Below are positions 1-9,002 of a stretch of 19,531 nt of DNA, in pieces; the stretch's first letter is position 1; every line of letters starts with the position of its first letter. The notes beneath the pieces were generated by a model. It made no database searches. It was given only the letters and a program-made list of their open reading frames with translations, and was not told where the DNA came from. Source of the stretch: Diplocarpon mali (Eukaryota > Ascomycota > Leotiomycetes > Helotiales > Drepanopezizaceae); contig JAENRP010000464.1 in assembly GCA_024741835.1 (NCBI GenBank), forward strand, positions 8,232-27,762, read 5' to 3'. Both the position numbers and the translations under genes were made by a program.

Positions 1-734
1 CGGAGAGAATGGACTCAGAGTTTGGAGCATCGTAGATTGCGGTGTACAGCACGGCCGCAATCGGATCTGACTCGGTCCAGGGGGTGCCGAGAATCGTCGG
101 TCCCCGCGCCCCTTTCTTGCCGTGACTCGCGGACCCGAGAGCCCACGCCGTCGGCCCGCGGTGGACCCGAGCCCGCCCCCGGCCCGCTCGGGAGCCGGCG
201 ACCGCGCGCGGGAGGGCGAGAAAAACAGTGGCGAGGGAGGATGCGCGGGTCTGACGTGCTGCGGCCCGGGGTCGCGTACCTGGGAAGCATGACTCGGCAT
301 CCGATCCGGGTGGGAAGCTTCCGAGGCGCCAGACGCGCCTCGGCTCAGCGACGGCCTGGGAGAGCCGAGGCTTGGAAGCATCAGCTCGGTCGTCGTCGTC
401 GCCAGAGCGCGCGTCAGGAGAATAAAGGGGGTGAGCCCTCGACACCACGACCCGAAGTGTGCCGGTCCACGACACCCCGGCCTCGCGCAGCCAAGCTGGG
501 TTCTCTCTGCTCGCAGCAGCGATTCATCGAAGTCTATCGGGCGTCGGACGAGTGAGGCGCGGCTATTACGTACCAACCCTCCGTGTCGGCTCCGGGCGGT
601 GGGGAGATGAGTCTGGCAAGCTGAGGCTGAGTCTCGAGACCACGTCCCCGCTCTTTGCCGTGTATACTACAACCTGCCCCGCTCTCTGGGATCTCTACGA
701 GGGGGTCTTTTTCTCGGATGACGAGTATATGTTG
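1..734. other. GC-rich stretch without a supported gene
   Basis: Bases 1-560 are strongly GC-rich and then fall to a more balanced composition. A plus-strand frame open from 22 to 555 is arginine- and proline-rich, begins at TTG rather than ATG, and has no motif I recognise. Such frames are expected by chance at this GC level. It could be the promoter or an exon of a gene outside the window, but nothing in the sequence decides that. Confidence 0.4.
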
Positions 735-839
735 ATGATCTAGACTGCGTTGGTAGAGGTGAGAAGCAGGCTATCTGTCTAATGAAAGTGTAAATGATCT
801 AGACTGCGATGGTAGAGGTAAGAAGCAGGCTATTTGTCT
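735..839. repeat. 46-bp direct repeat, two copies 59 bp apart
   Basis: The segment at 735-780 recurs at 794-839 with three differences in 46 positions, separated by a 13-bp spacer. Both copies begin ATGATCTAGACTGCG. Two of the three differences are transitions (G/A and C/T). It looks like a local tandem duplication and no function is visible. Confidence 0.85.
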
Positions 840-1184
840 CAAGAGTGAGAATGGTCATCTTGGCTCTGCCGACGCGTTCGGAAGAAAGCCAAGAATCGGC
901 AGGGCCATGAGATACCGCACCCAGGCGTCAAGCCGCCGCCTCCCTCCAGCACGAAGTGGGAAGACCAGGATGCTGCGATCGAATCGAGCTTCGCTTGCCA
1001 GCACTTGAGCTCTAACCTGGCCTCATCTCGCGAGAGAGACATCCCCCGTCCACGTCCACGGCTCCAAGTAATACAGGCTGGGCGCCCACGCGCCCTCGAG
1101 AGGGTGCCCTCGTCTCGGGCAGAGGCATCGGCTGCGCTCGCGCGCCGTTACGGGGTAGTTGACTACGGACCCTGGGTTTATACG
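840..1184. other. No gene seen
   Basis: Short overlapping frames exist on both strands, but none has a recognisable motif, signal peptide or splice structure. I see nothing specific here apart from the LTR-like repeat that starts at its right edge. Confidence 0.4.
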
Positions 1185-1296
1185 TGTTGGAATATACCAG
1201 GATTGGAGATTAGGCTTATGTAATCATACCTTGTACATATACTCCTACAGCTCTATAGAACTCTGAAACTACATCATTAGATTCTGCCAATACGAG
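1185..1296 (+). repeat. LTR-like dispersed repeat, copy A
   Basis: This is one of four related copies in the window. It starts with TGTTGGAATATACCAGGATT and runs through an internal block similar to CTCCTGCAGCTCCATAGAAC to a GATTCTGCCAATACGA-like end. The TGTTGGAAT start resembles termini of Ty1/copia-type LTRs in filamentous fungi (general knowledge, not a database match). No reverse transcriptase or integrase is nearby, so it would be a solo or truncated LTR. This copy carries several C-to-T/G-to-A differences from copies B and C. Confidence 0.55.
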
Positions 1297-1517
1297 CTGT
1301 AGAAATCATGCGCAGTCCCTGCTCGGAAGCCCCAACAAATGCCAAAGTCATGCGAGCACTCCGTACGTGCCCGAGAAGTCCCTATTCCCCGCCCGTGCGT
1401 ACACCGTCTTGAAGAGATGCGCGTCAGTCCCGACGGACGAGCAGTATTGACGCGCGCCGCTGTAGCGTCCATCGTCGTCTGATGTCGGGTGTAGCGGTTC
1501 GGTTGCGCAGCGAGGAG

Positions 1518-1565
1518 CCTGAGGCTGCAGGGACCTGAGGCTGCAAGGACCCGAGGCTGCAAGGA
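1518..1565. repeat. 16-bp tandem repeat, three units
   Basis: Three consecutive units of CCTGAGGCTGCAAGGA (1518-1533, 1534-1549, 1550-1565) differ by one base each from the consensus. The unit is too small to suggest any function. Confidence 0.85.
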
Positions 1566-1658
1566 CCTGCTTATGTAATCAGCCCCTGAAGTGGCCATGG
1601 AGCAGCCCTATTCAAGGAGCTCAGGTCTATCGCGAACCGACAATGTCGGCTTATAGGT

Positions 1659-1696
1659 CATATGATCGAAGATCATGTGGTTAGTCACATGATATG
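1659..1696. other. Palindromic cluster
   Basis: An 8-bp perfect inverted repeat, ATCATGTG (1672-1679) and CACATGAT (1686-1693), is separated by six bases. It overlaps a second imperfect pairing (CATATGATC with GATCATGTG) just upstream. It could form a small cruciform or be a chance cluster of half-sites. Confidence 0.4.
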
Positions 1697-2288
1697 AAGG
1701 CTTGGCACTACTGTATTTACTCTGCGCTCTCGAGTAGCTTCGAGTCCAAGCTTTTCCACTCGAATATAATCCAACGTATTCGAGAAGGCTTCACCTGTGC
1801 ACACCATCACCTAATGTGATACCAACAGACAAGCTTCTGCTCACCACCTGGAGACACCCCGAGTTCCACCGCTCGACAGATTCCCTGATGCATTCCGTCT
1901 TCCGTTGGTGCGTGGGAGCTCGGGAGTCTCTCCTTCTACCCTCCAGGCTTTGTATGCAAGTGAGGTTTCGCTGTCGAGCGAGTGAGTCCCAAGCCGACTT
2001 GCCGTTCGAGTATAGAGTTTCCGGGAGTGTAGAATTCCAGTCACCCTCTGATCGGGCTCGGGAGTCGGTCAAGATCGGATCTGGAGCACGACCGTGGCAC
2101 TGCGGTGGTCTCTTCTCCTCTATCTACAGTGGTGTGGGGAGCGGGGAATGGGAGCTTCACGACTTTGCAATCCACGTACCTGGCAGCAAGAGAAGCAAGT
2201 TTCGAACGAGAAAGCCATGGGTGAAAGGGGACCGCCAAACCATAAATGAGAGGTTTCATGGATGTTTTAGCTTGTGCGATGGGCTGAC
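1697..2288. other. No gene seen
   Basis: A plus-strand frame is open from 1816 to 2418 (200 codons), but it starts at GTG, ends in a CT-rich repeat and has no recognisable domain. A minus-strand frame over 2041-2619 overlaps it. Neither shows codon or motif evidence that would favour it over the other. Confidence 0.35.
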
Positions 2289-2331
2289 CTCTCTGCTCTC
2301 TGCTCTCTGCTCTCTCTGCTTTCTGCTCTCT
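2289..2331 (+). repeat. CTCTCTG-type simple repeat
   Basis: This is a pyrimidine-rich tract of about six imperfect 7-bp units of the form TCTCTGC. It lies about 400 bp upstream of the small secreted-protein gene. CT-rich tracts are common in fungal promoters, but the tandem form suggests replication slippage. Confidence 0.75.
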
Positions 2332-2732
2332 ATGCCATGCGATTCCAACATCCGGCGTCACGGCTGTCCAGCACTCGAGGTAGAATCCAGTTGCACGAAA
2401 GGTCGAAGAGTCTGTTGACGCGCTGACAGGACGGGGGCAGTGCGACGGATTTCCGCACGGTGCAAATATACTTTCGAGAACAGTGGGCCGAGGAGAACGG
2501 ACTCGCATTCTGGTCTGTCCGGAAGTTTCCCCTGGCGACGCGTCGCTACTCCGGATCCTGTGTACAGAGTAGACTCGGGCTCTTCCACGTACATCTGCCC
2601 GTCCCTCTCTGCGCATCATCGGAGTCGCTGTCTTCTCTTTTTTCCACCAGACACAGCCGCAGCATCACGTCGGTGCTTCGACCCTTCGAGCGCTCGACCG
2701 CCGCATTTCTCTCTGCCACACACGCACTCATC
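2332..2732 (+). promoter_or_regulatory. Presumed promoter and 5' leader of the small secreted-protein gene
   Basis: The 400 bases before the ATG contain an AT-rich TATA-like CAAATATA at about 2463-2470. A pyrimidine-rich run (CTGTCTTCTCTTTTTTCCACCAG) lies at about 2628-2650, of the kind that often precedes transcription starts in filamentous fungi. The reading frame is open upstream of the ATG to about 2460. The signal peptide starts only at 2733, so the upstream part is taken as leader. This is inference from position and composition. Confidence 0.3.
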
Positions 2733-3194
2733 ATGCGCTGCTCCACGTTCGTCGCGCTCTCTGTCGCTGGCGCAGCCCCAGCTGTGCTCTCGCAATACCT
2801 GCCCCAACCCCCGCCAATCGAATACACCCAGGTGCAGGAGATCAACCAGACGACGCGGACTGGACAGTTGTCTTACGGGGCCTCGAATCTGGACTTTGGC
2901 TACTCGGCCGGAGCTGGGATCAACTTTGGCAATGGTACGCGCGGTATCCCAGCCGACTCGCGATGGCGGCACTAACCTGGAGCGACAGGTCTCGTCGGAG
3001 GTGGCTTCAATGCCGGGATTCCAGGGAAGGAAAATGGCGGCTCGCTGGGAGGAGGATGGACGGTGACGGCACGCAACATCACATTTGGACTGGGCGCGGC
3101 CTTCAACAATATGACGGTCGATGTTGCCATCGTCGCCGACAAGGTTACGGGCTACCTGTCCGTCAAGGTCAATGGAAAGGAGGTTGCTTTATAA
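2733..3194 (+). CDS. Small secreted glycine-rich protein, one intron (family not recognised)
   Basis: The model is exon 1 at 2733-2934, a 54-bp intron at 2935-2988 (GTACGC donor, CACTAAC branch site, GACAG acceptor) and exon 2 at 2989-3194, giving 135 residues. The ATG has an A at -3. Residues 1-20 form a clear signal peptide (MRCSTFVALSVAGAAPAVLS), so the product should enter the secretory pathway. The mature part has no cysteine, a proline-rich start (LPQPPP), a Gly/Asn/Phe-rich centre (residues 45-90) and a beta-prone C-terminal third. N-glycosylation sequons sit at N38, N97 and N108. Splicing joins G to GT in phase and removes the frame change, which supports the intron. An alternative is a second intron at 3144-3201 that would continue into a Lys/Glu-rich frame after 3202. 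Its GTTACG donor is weak and no branch site is visible, so I prefer the shorter model. I do not recognise the family. A role as effector, wall or surface protein is only a guess from size and secretion. Confidence 0.6.
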
Positions 3195-3655
3195 TGAACA
3201 GCAGAAGCTTGCGGAAGAACTCGTTCGGGAGACCATGGAATCCTTCAGGGAGACTCCGATCGGCCGTCGGGCCCATGCTGCCCCGGACGATAGCCGCATG
3301 GAGTCCTCGCGGGATCTGTGGTTTGCTGCGCAAGCTTCCCTACGCGATGCCTGTCCGTCTGTTGATGTTAATACCAAATCTAGATGCTCTATATACATTA
3401 ATGTCACGCCAGAGGTTCCATTGGACGGGAGAGCAGGCTCGCCGAGCTCGGAATGGCCAGTCCAAGCTGTGAGCCTCACATCTCGATATTTCGCAGCTGC
3501 TCTCACCCCGTCTTGATTTTTGTGATGAGTTTCCAAGGCGCGGCCATTTATGCCAGAGTCCGGAGCATGCCGAATCACTCAGCAGGCATGCTCCGCCCAT
3601 GCCCAAGATTCTGTCCGGGACATCCTTGTACCGCAAAGTTCCGCATTCCTGCTAT
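3195..3655. other. No firm gene; possible continuation frame
   Basis: A plus-strand frame runs open from 3121 to 3516. After 3202 it reads a charged stretch beginning QKLAEELVRETMESFRE, which looks protein-like. It could be a further exon of the preceding gene or a remnant. Another frame opens at 3453. No splice site pattern settles either case. Confidence 0.25.
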
Positions 3656-4114
3656 GTCCTGGCGTTTTTCGGAAAACCAGATGGTCATCGACCACAAGGT
3701 GTCTCTGATCAGGCAAGCCGCAATGAGCGCAACCGACTGTACCAGCCGCTATGGTAGAGCGAAGTCACTCCTCTCGTGGATATCTTGGCGCATCCAATTG
3801 ACGAAACGTCTCATCTCTTTACATCCACAGTCCAGTGCTCGATCTTATTGAGAATCGCCACTATTGTTGGAATCACAGGCAATCAGGTCGTGGCGTCTTC
3901 GTGGTAGGTACATCACCGTAGTGACAGCTCAACCCGCAGCGCAGTCGGTGCAAAGAGCCATACTGAAAAATAAGAAGGTAATTCCGTGGCCATGGTGCTC
4001 GAATGCATCAAGAAATACCCCGAGCTGAAGAAGAAAACAGCGTGGCTGCCGTCGGAACTGCTTGTGAAAACTGGAAATAGCGACGGTGACGTGCCGTGGG
4101 GGAAGGTCACATAA
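3656..4114 (+). pseudogene. Broken coding-like frame, three in-frame stops
   Basis: One plus-strand frame reads protein-like text across 459 bases but is interrupted at 3755 (TAG), 3905 (TAG) and 3971 (TAA). The segments include FFGKPDGHRPQGVSDQA, a hydrophobic stretch ending LLRIATIVGITGNQ, and a final part from an ATG at 3992 (MVLECIKKYPELKKKTAWLP...) of 40 codons. The GxTGNQ run is reminiscent of the nucleotide-binding loop of NmrA-like NAD(P)-binding proteins, but the rest does not confirm this. All pieces share a frame, so a single decayed ancestral exon is plausible. Retention of unseen introns is an alternative for some stops. I do not assign a function. Confidence 0.3.
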
Positions 4115-4432
4115 CCCCATAAAGATTGCTTGCGGTACTGGCCCGCCTGATCACGAGTAAGGACTGTGAAGAAAGCCATTCAGCTGGAAAAGCATTGGTG
4201 TCGTCTGGCATCAACTGCCTTGGAGCTGACGCAAGTTCCAAAACATCTGCTTGTGATCTGACTAGGCATGTTGAAGCTCAAGATGGGGAGATTTTCGTGA
4301 GATTTCACATCGCTGTGATAGTACTCGAGCGTGTTTTCAGCTCCGGCTAGTCTCGTAGGGCTAGTCCCATACGGCTACGATTCAATAACTAAATCACGAT
4401 TTGGTCGTGAGACAGGCCCAAATGCCGAACTG
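4115..4432. other. No gene seen
   Basis: The sequence has balanced composition and a 74-codon plus-strand frame (4126-4350) with no recognisable motif. A short inverted repeat TCACGA/TCGTGA occurs near 4395-4411. Nothing else is supported. Confidence 0.35.
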
Positions 4433-4488
4433 ACCCTTGCTATGGTGAATATGAGCCTCAACCCTCACTACGGTGAATATGAGCCGGC
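4433..4488. repeat. 28-bp tandem repeat, two units
   Basis: Units at 4433-4460 and 4461-4488 share the block GGTGAATATGAGCC preceded by CTATG or CTACG. The main difference in the shared block is one T/C transition. It may be a fragment of a mobile-element end, but nothing proves it. Confidence 0.6.
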
Positions 4489-5267
4489 GGAGAAAAGATA
4501 AAAACACGTTTGCTCTACGGTAACTTGTTCGAGGACAATCTTCAAAACATCAACTGTGTACAGAAAAGGGTCCAACGTTTCAACAGGATATTCCCTACTC
4601 AAGTCCCCTTGCCATTCCAAGAAGCAGCCAGAGTTGTTCTCAGGGGTTCAGCAGTTGATTGAAACGATACGCAGCACACACACGGAGTTGACACGATGCA
4701 GCTGACGCGGTGGATCGAAATCATTAGCTACTCGTATCTACAGCTATGCTATCATACTTACTCCATGGCGAAATAATCTGAGGTTTTCTATCTGTGCGCT
4801 ATACTAGAACTTTCTTTTGTGCAGGGGTTTCGACAGGGGGTACTTGAAGCTTAGGAATCAATAACAGTTGAGATAATTAGATATTTGATTAGGGAAATGC
4901 CAACCAGATATAAAGTAGTGATTGACGCAAAAGGTGGCTATATAAAATACTAAGGAATTTAATAAAAGCAGCATTGCCAAGAATCTAGTGTGCATAGACA
5001 GGGAACCTCAGATTATTACGCCCTGTACGAAGTACTTGCGAATGCATGAAATATACCACCTGTTCGGCCCCGAAGAAGTTTGAGCTCCCTTGCAACTAGC
5101 AGGAAGCATCTACGGCGGCAAACAAACACCGTGATCGCATCTAGGTCCGTCGAACATGTTCGAATACAAGTGAGGCATCGATGTCAATAGCGACGCAGGT
5201 TCCGCACAACGGCTGTGGCAGCGATAGAATATCATTCCCTGTTTTGTTTTCACCAGCTGCACCCTCA
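4489..5267. other. AT-rich gap without genes
   Basis: The stretch from about 4720 to 5000 is the most AT-rich part of the window, with TATAAAATAC- and TTTAATAAAA-like runs. No reading frame reaches 60 codons. No terminal inverted repeats or transposase motifs were seen. It may be a strongly decayed repeat. Confidence 0.4.
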
Positions 5268-5290
5268 GGGGGTGGCTGTGCGCCACCCCC
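5268..5290. other. Perfect 9-bp hairpin
   Basis: GGGGGTGGC (5268-5276) and GCCACCCCC (5282-5290) pair perfectly around the loop TGTGC. The stem is very GC-rich. It lies in non-coding sequence and no poly-T follows, so there is no case for a defined terminator. Confidence 0.6.
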
Positions 5291-5908
5291 GGCGAGCCAA
5301 CTCCAGGTGCGGGTGCTCATATGCGAAAAGCCCTGAATGGAATCCGAGCGGGAACGGACTCGCTCTGACTTCCTCGTCGTCCCCCTTGACTTCGAACGGG
5401 TATATTATAAGCCCTCGGCGTGTCGACACGAGTATCCCAGCTTCTGTCCTCTGGTCAGGAAAACCTGGGGGGCAAGGGGGTGATGGGGAAAGGGGTTTTT
5501 CCTGCGATATGCTTTGGCGCAGGCCAGATCAGCCTCACCGTGTGAGGGCGTCGTCTGCGAGGGAGGGCTGGAGTGGGTGTGCAAGGTTGCGTTGTACTCT
5601 CATGGCCTCGGGTCGCATGGGAGTATGCGACTATCTCGTCAGGGTGACATGAAGCGCGTTGGGATAGTTGCATGTCCCTGTGGAAGGCATTCGTCTGCCC
5701 TGCAAGGCCGTACAACTGCACGGGGGTCTGGAGTCTGTCACCGGCCTAGGAAATACCGCGCGAGATTAAATCAGATTGTATGAATCTATCGTGAAAGCCC
5801 TCTTGGAGTTGCTCCCTCTACAGCACAGATGCCATGGATTTCTATGAAGCAACGCCACGTTTGTCATGGCAGTACTAATCCCTGCGTGTACGTACCTCTC
5901 GCTTGTAT
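5291..5908. other. No gene seen
   Basis: Overlapping open frames occur on both strands (plus 5215-5652 and 5514-5783; minus 5455-5721) without recognisable motifs. None begins with a signal peptide or has intron sites that would extend it. Confidence 0.35.
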
Positions 5909-6004
5909 CTGACAGAATCCAAGGGGTAGATTCCGCGTTCTATGGAGCTGCAGGAGTCATATAAAGGTACGATTGCATAAGCCCAATCCTTGTATATCCT
6001 AACA
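5909..6004 (-). repeat. LTR-like dispersed repeat, copy B (inverted)
   Basis: Read on the minus strand from 6004 it starts TGTTAGGATATACAAGGATT and matches copies A, C and D. It shares a perfectly identical 44-bp block with copy C in opposite orientation (5917-5960 here, 6408-6451 there). The outer end cannot be fixed, because similarity stops near 5909. No flanking target-site duplication could be recognised. Confidence 0.6.
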
Positions 6005-6330
6005 GTATCTTACGATAAAAGGCCTGCAAAGCCGTACTCTCTACCTCCAGGCGGTGCGAGCCGGAAACACTCTATATAGCATCGCTAAGGAGATGTATAT
6101 CAACTCGGCTAAGTACATGGACGTCCTGCGACTGGCGACAACTGACTAACGGCTGTCTGACTTATATTAGGGCTCTGGAGATTCGCACCGATGACTCGTA
6201 TAACCGGAGAACATATTCAGAAAGGCAATATAAACAGCTATTAGTCCAGCGCGGTAACGGTTCATTTCTCTCCAAGCTATTTAGAAACAAGGCATCGGCA
6301 GGGGGGTATGGGCTTAAGAAGCACCTGTGA
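6003..6330 (+). pseudogene. Broken coding-like fragment between inverted repeats
   Basis: Two overlapping plus-strand frames read protein-like text. The first is open from 6003 to a TAA at 6147. It contains VRAGNTLYSIAKEM, which looks like the start of a LysM module (GDTL-SIA pattern), followed by YMDVLRLATTD. The second frame, shifted by one, carries on with RALEIRTDDSYNRRTYSERQ and LVQRGNGSFLSKLF and stops at 6328. Together they suggest one exon broken by a frameshift. The left boundary abuts the terminus of LTR-like copy B exactly, as if an insertion had cut the gene. The LysM likeness rests on one short motif and is weak. It could equally be part of a mobile-element protein. Confidence 0.3.
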
Positions 6331-6360
6331 GGGGGCATTTGAAGAACTTGCGGATTTGTA

Positions 6361-6462
6361 TGTGGTGGAATATACAAGGATCGCGCTCATGCAATCGTAC
6401 CTTGTACATGACTCCTGCAGCTCCATAGAACGCGGAATCTACCCCTTGGATCCTGTCAGTAT
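6361..6462 (+). repeat. LTR-like dispersed repeat, copy C
   Basis: It begins TGTGGTGGAATATACAAGGA and is collinear with copies A and D and the reverse complement of B. Similarity to B ends near CTGTCAG (6461). If this is an LTR it might extend to the TTTACA at about 6517, which would give a TG...CA element near 157 bp, but no second copy confirms that end. Confidence 0.6.
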
Positions 6463-8040
6463 GTTCGCGCTCAGACCTGCGGCTACGATACGCGAGGCCA
6501 GGCTTCACTGTTTACATTGACTAGAGGACTCAACTCGAACCACCCGAGCCGGCGTCATCACGCGCTTTTGCCGGGATCGTCTCTCGGCTGGGTTTTCCTT
6601 GCACACGGCTCTCTAGCTCAGCACGTCGGAAATCACTCCTTTGAGGTCCGGCTCTGGATCCCGCGGGGAGCTACAGGCGCAAGTCAATACCACGTGCCGA
6701 GGTGTGATTTCCAGAGTTCTCAAGCAGCTTCTCTTCTCCCTGACCCTGGGAAGCTGGCCTTGGGTACAAGCTCGGTTCGATGGCAGGTTTACACATCCGG
6801 GCATGCGTGGTGCTTGGGGCTTTCGAATCAGGTGAGGAAGAGGTAGCCGGGTGGGGGGACCCAGCCCTCTATCACCCCAGATCCGACCCAACGTCCACTC
6901 CATACCGAGGAAGAGAATCTATTCTCGTGCGAGCACCCAGTCGTGCACCTGGCCTGTAGCTGTCTTGAAGTGTGTACTTGACCCGATACTGATTTGCGAG
7001 CTTGTAATCAAAAGCGTGGGAGTGTAGCTCCTCTCAAGCCGGGACTTGACATTCTTGACTCGGTAGGTCCTACTTTCTACTCAAACCACTGACGAGAACC
7101 AGTTTTGGTATTCAATAAAGCACTAGCAAGCCTTGGTGTCTTCTACATTTGAGCAGTATAGTTGAAAATTGTATCGTGGACGGTGGGGGATAATATCACC
7201 TGTGCGGATAAACAACTGATCCGTTTACTAGACATGGAGCTGTACTATCACCTATCTGAATTGCTGCGTCCGTAGATACCTTGGATTTGTCTGCATCTCG
7301 TGAACCGCGACAGTCTAGAGACGTCCAGCCGGGGAAATGTATACAGAGACCTGTCCAAAAGACCGCTCAAGCTTGGGCGCGTGGCCTTTGGCTACTTCTA
7401 GAGCATACTTTTGCAGCCGCTTGAGCAGGGGTTTTCAAAGCAGTGGAAGACTAGGGCTCTCCTACTGCTGCTCCCGTGAACACTCGAGGGCAGGTTGAGA
7501 CAGAACAGCGCAGCAGGCGATCTGATCGAGTGGCGAGCATCAGACTCGGAGCTCAATCCTAGTGCTCGACGACGTTGCCAGGGAAGAGCAACAGCTTTTC
7601 CGTTTCTGTCAAGATCGCTCATGCTCTACCGACTCGTCCGTCGTCGTCGATACTGAACGGCTTGTAATGCTTCTCTGGTGCCTGTGAATTTGGTCTACTA
7701 CATTGCAGAAGATAGCAGGATAGGTACAGGCTTTAGGATATTGAATACCATCGCTTTGAGCCCTTTGTACTCTCGGATGTGGGCATAGCGCAGCGACACG
7801 GCATTGTGGCCACTTGACGACACAATAGGATGCGTGCTGGGCTGGAAGCATATCCACGAAAGCAACGCAACTACTGAGCTAAGATTCTCGTGACTTGCCA
7901 CGCCACGCAAGAAAGCGGGATTCGGCTGAAATAGAGCCACATCCCTATACTCCGTAGACTGCTTATATGAGCCGTTAGTATCTCTGGTCTGTTCTTCTCG
8001 ACAAACACGCCTTGCGAGGTAAACTTTGGTTGTTTCTATT
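6463..8040. other. Gene-poor stretch with scattered open frames
   Basis: No gene is supported. Short protein-like plus-strand runs occur at about 7480-7640 (for example SAAGDLIEWRASDSELNP) and 7735-7820 (EYHRFEPFVLSDVGIAQRHG), each in a different frame, and may be the decayed upstream part of the remnant at 8041-8632. A minus-strand frame is open for 162 codons (7698-8186) from a TTG. Its sequence matches nothing I know. The region 6517-7400 shows nothing. Confidence 0.3.
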
Positions 8041-8632
8041 TCGAAGCAGCGCAATGTTGCGTGTATCGCCAGCAGTTGGCAGCAGCTGTCCAAGCGTGTA
8101 TCGAGTCTACAGTTTCTTGGATCTCGAGCTCCTGTCTTTGATGGGGCAGATGAAGCCTGGCTCGAGATGCTGTACAGCCTCGACAAGAATGTACATTCAC
8201 CGTAACTCCAGCCAAATCTAGTAAACTGAAATTGCCATCTATGATTTCTCGGGAAAGACCCAAGAAGCTATCAGGTCTATTGAAAAACTTCAACATCTGA
8301 TGAGGGTAAGACTCCGTGCGGGTTCATTGTCAACTCTCAAGCCCCCCTTAGTTTGATGCCTGGGCTTCTACGACTTTGACTCCCAACCCTTCCTACCGCC
8401 CTTATCACTGAGTTCCAGAAACCTCTTCATCACGATCAACCTGTCGAGTGTCAGGTCTTGCAGTAGACCACAGATCCTCATCAATGGCGACTTTTCCCGA
8501 TTTCAAGACCCAACTAGCTGGTTGGATGTTCTGCCGTTATCTGCGTTCTCGGTCATGTGTGTTCTTACCAGTATTGATATATATCAAGCAACCTTGGCTA
8601 GATTTGGTTGTGTTTTCCTGCCGATGAAATGA
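8041..8632 (+). pseudogene. Decayed gene remnant with frameshifts and a fossil splice donor
   Basis: Successive plus-strand segments in different frames read as protein. 8041-8205 gives SSWQQLSKRVSSLQFLGSRA and GADEAWLEMLYSLDKN before a TAA. Then a short run TFTVTPAKSSK follows. From 8225 comes TEIAIYDFSGKTQEAIRSIE, ending at AGG|GTAAGA (8303-8311), a canonical intron donor. After a TGA at 8354 the same frame is open for 91 codons to 8632. It includes RNLFITINLSSV and ILINGDFSRFQDPTSWLDVL. No proper acceptor follows the donor except a TTAG at 8348-8351, which would give a 46-bp intron in another frame. The pattern fits an intron-containing gene broken by small indels. No family is recognised, and the overlapping minus-strand frame is a competing reading. 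Confidence 0.3.
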
Positions 8633-9002
8633 TATCCTTCCCTTTACAACGGTATTCAGTCGTCTCACAATGGCATCTCTAATGCGTTGGTATAACCCTG
8701 AATCGATTATTGGGGCGCTCCTTACCTCCAAATGCTCAGAGTCCGAGTGTGACGGTCCTCTTGCCGCTGCCCAATGGCGCGCGAATTCGCTGCAGGTGGC
8801 GGCAGGGTGCCGTGCCTGACGTTACGACTGGATCCAATCAACGTGTCCAAGACAATAACCGGATTGTCGAGTGACGCTCATGTGCTCGTATATATCTCGA
8901 GCTGCTGATACGCACGTCGACAATGCGGGTGGTCACAGAAAGCCACGTAGAACTACCTGCAGTAATTCTCAGGATTTCGCCCCCGTATGCCGCAGTCTTA
9001 GG
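8633..9002. other. No gene seen
   Basis: No frame of note, repeat or hairpin stands out. The minus-strand frame over 8537-8731 overlaps the end of the preceding remnant and has no recognisable motif. Confidence 0.35.

Noticed and set aside
22..555. 177-codon plus-strand frame at the left edge
   Set aside because: It starts at TTG, is low-complexity and Arg/Pro-rich, and lies in very GC-rich DNA where open frames arise by chance.
5268..5290. Rho-independent terminator
   Set aside because: The hairpin is perfect but has no following T run and the organism appears to be a fungus.
7698..8186. 162-codon minus-strand frame as a gene
   Set aside because: It starts at TTG, has no motif, overlaps protein-like plus-strand text, and an open stretch of this length is expected about once by chance in a window this size.
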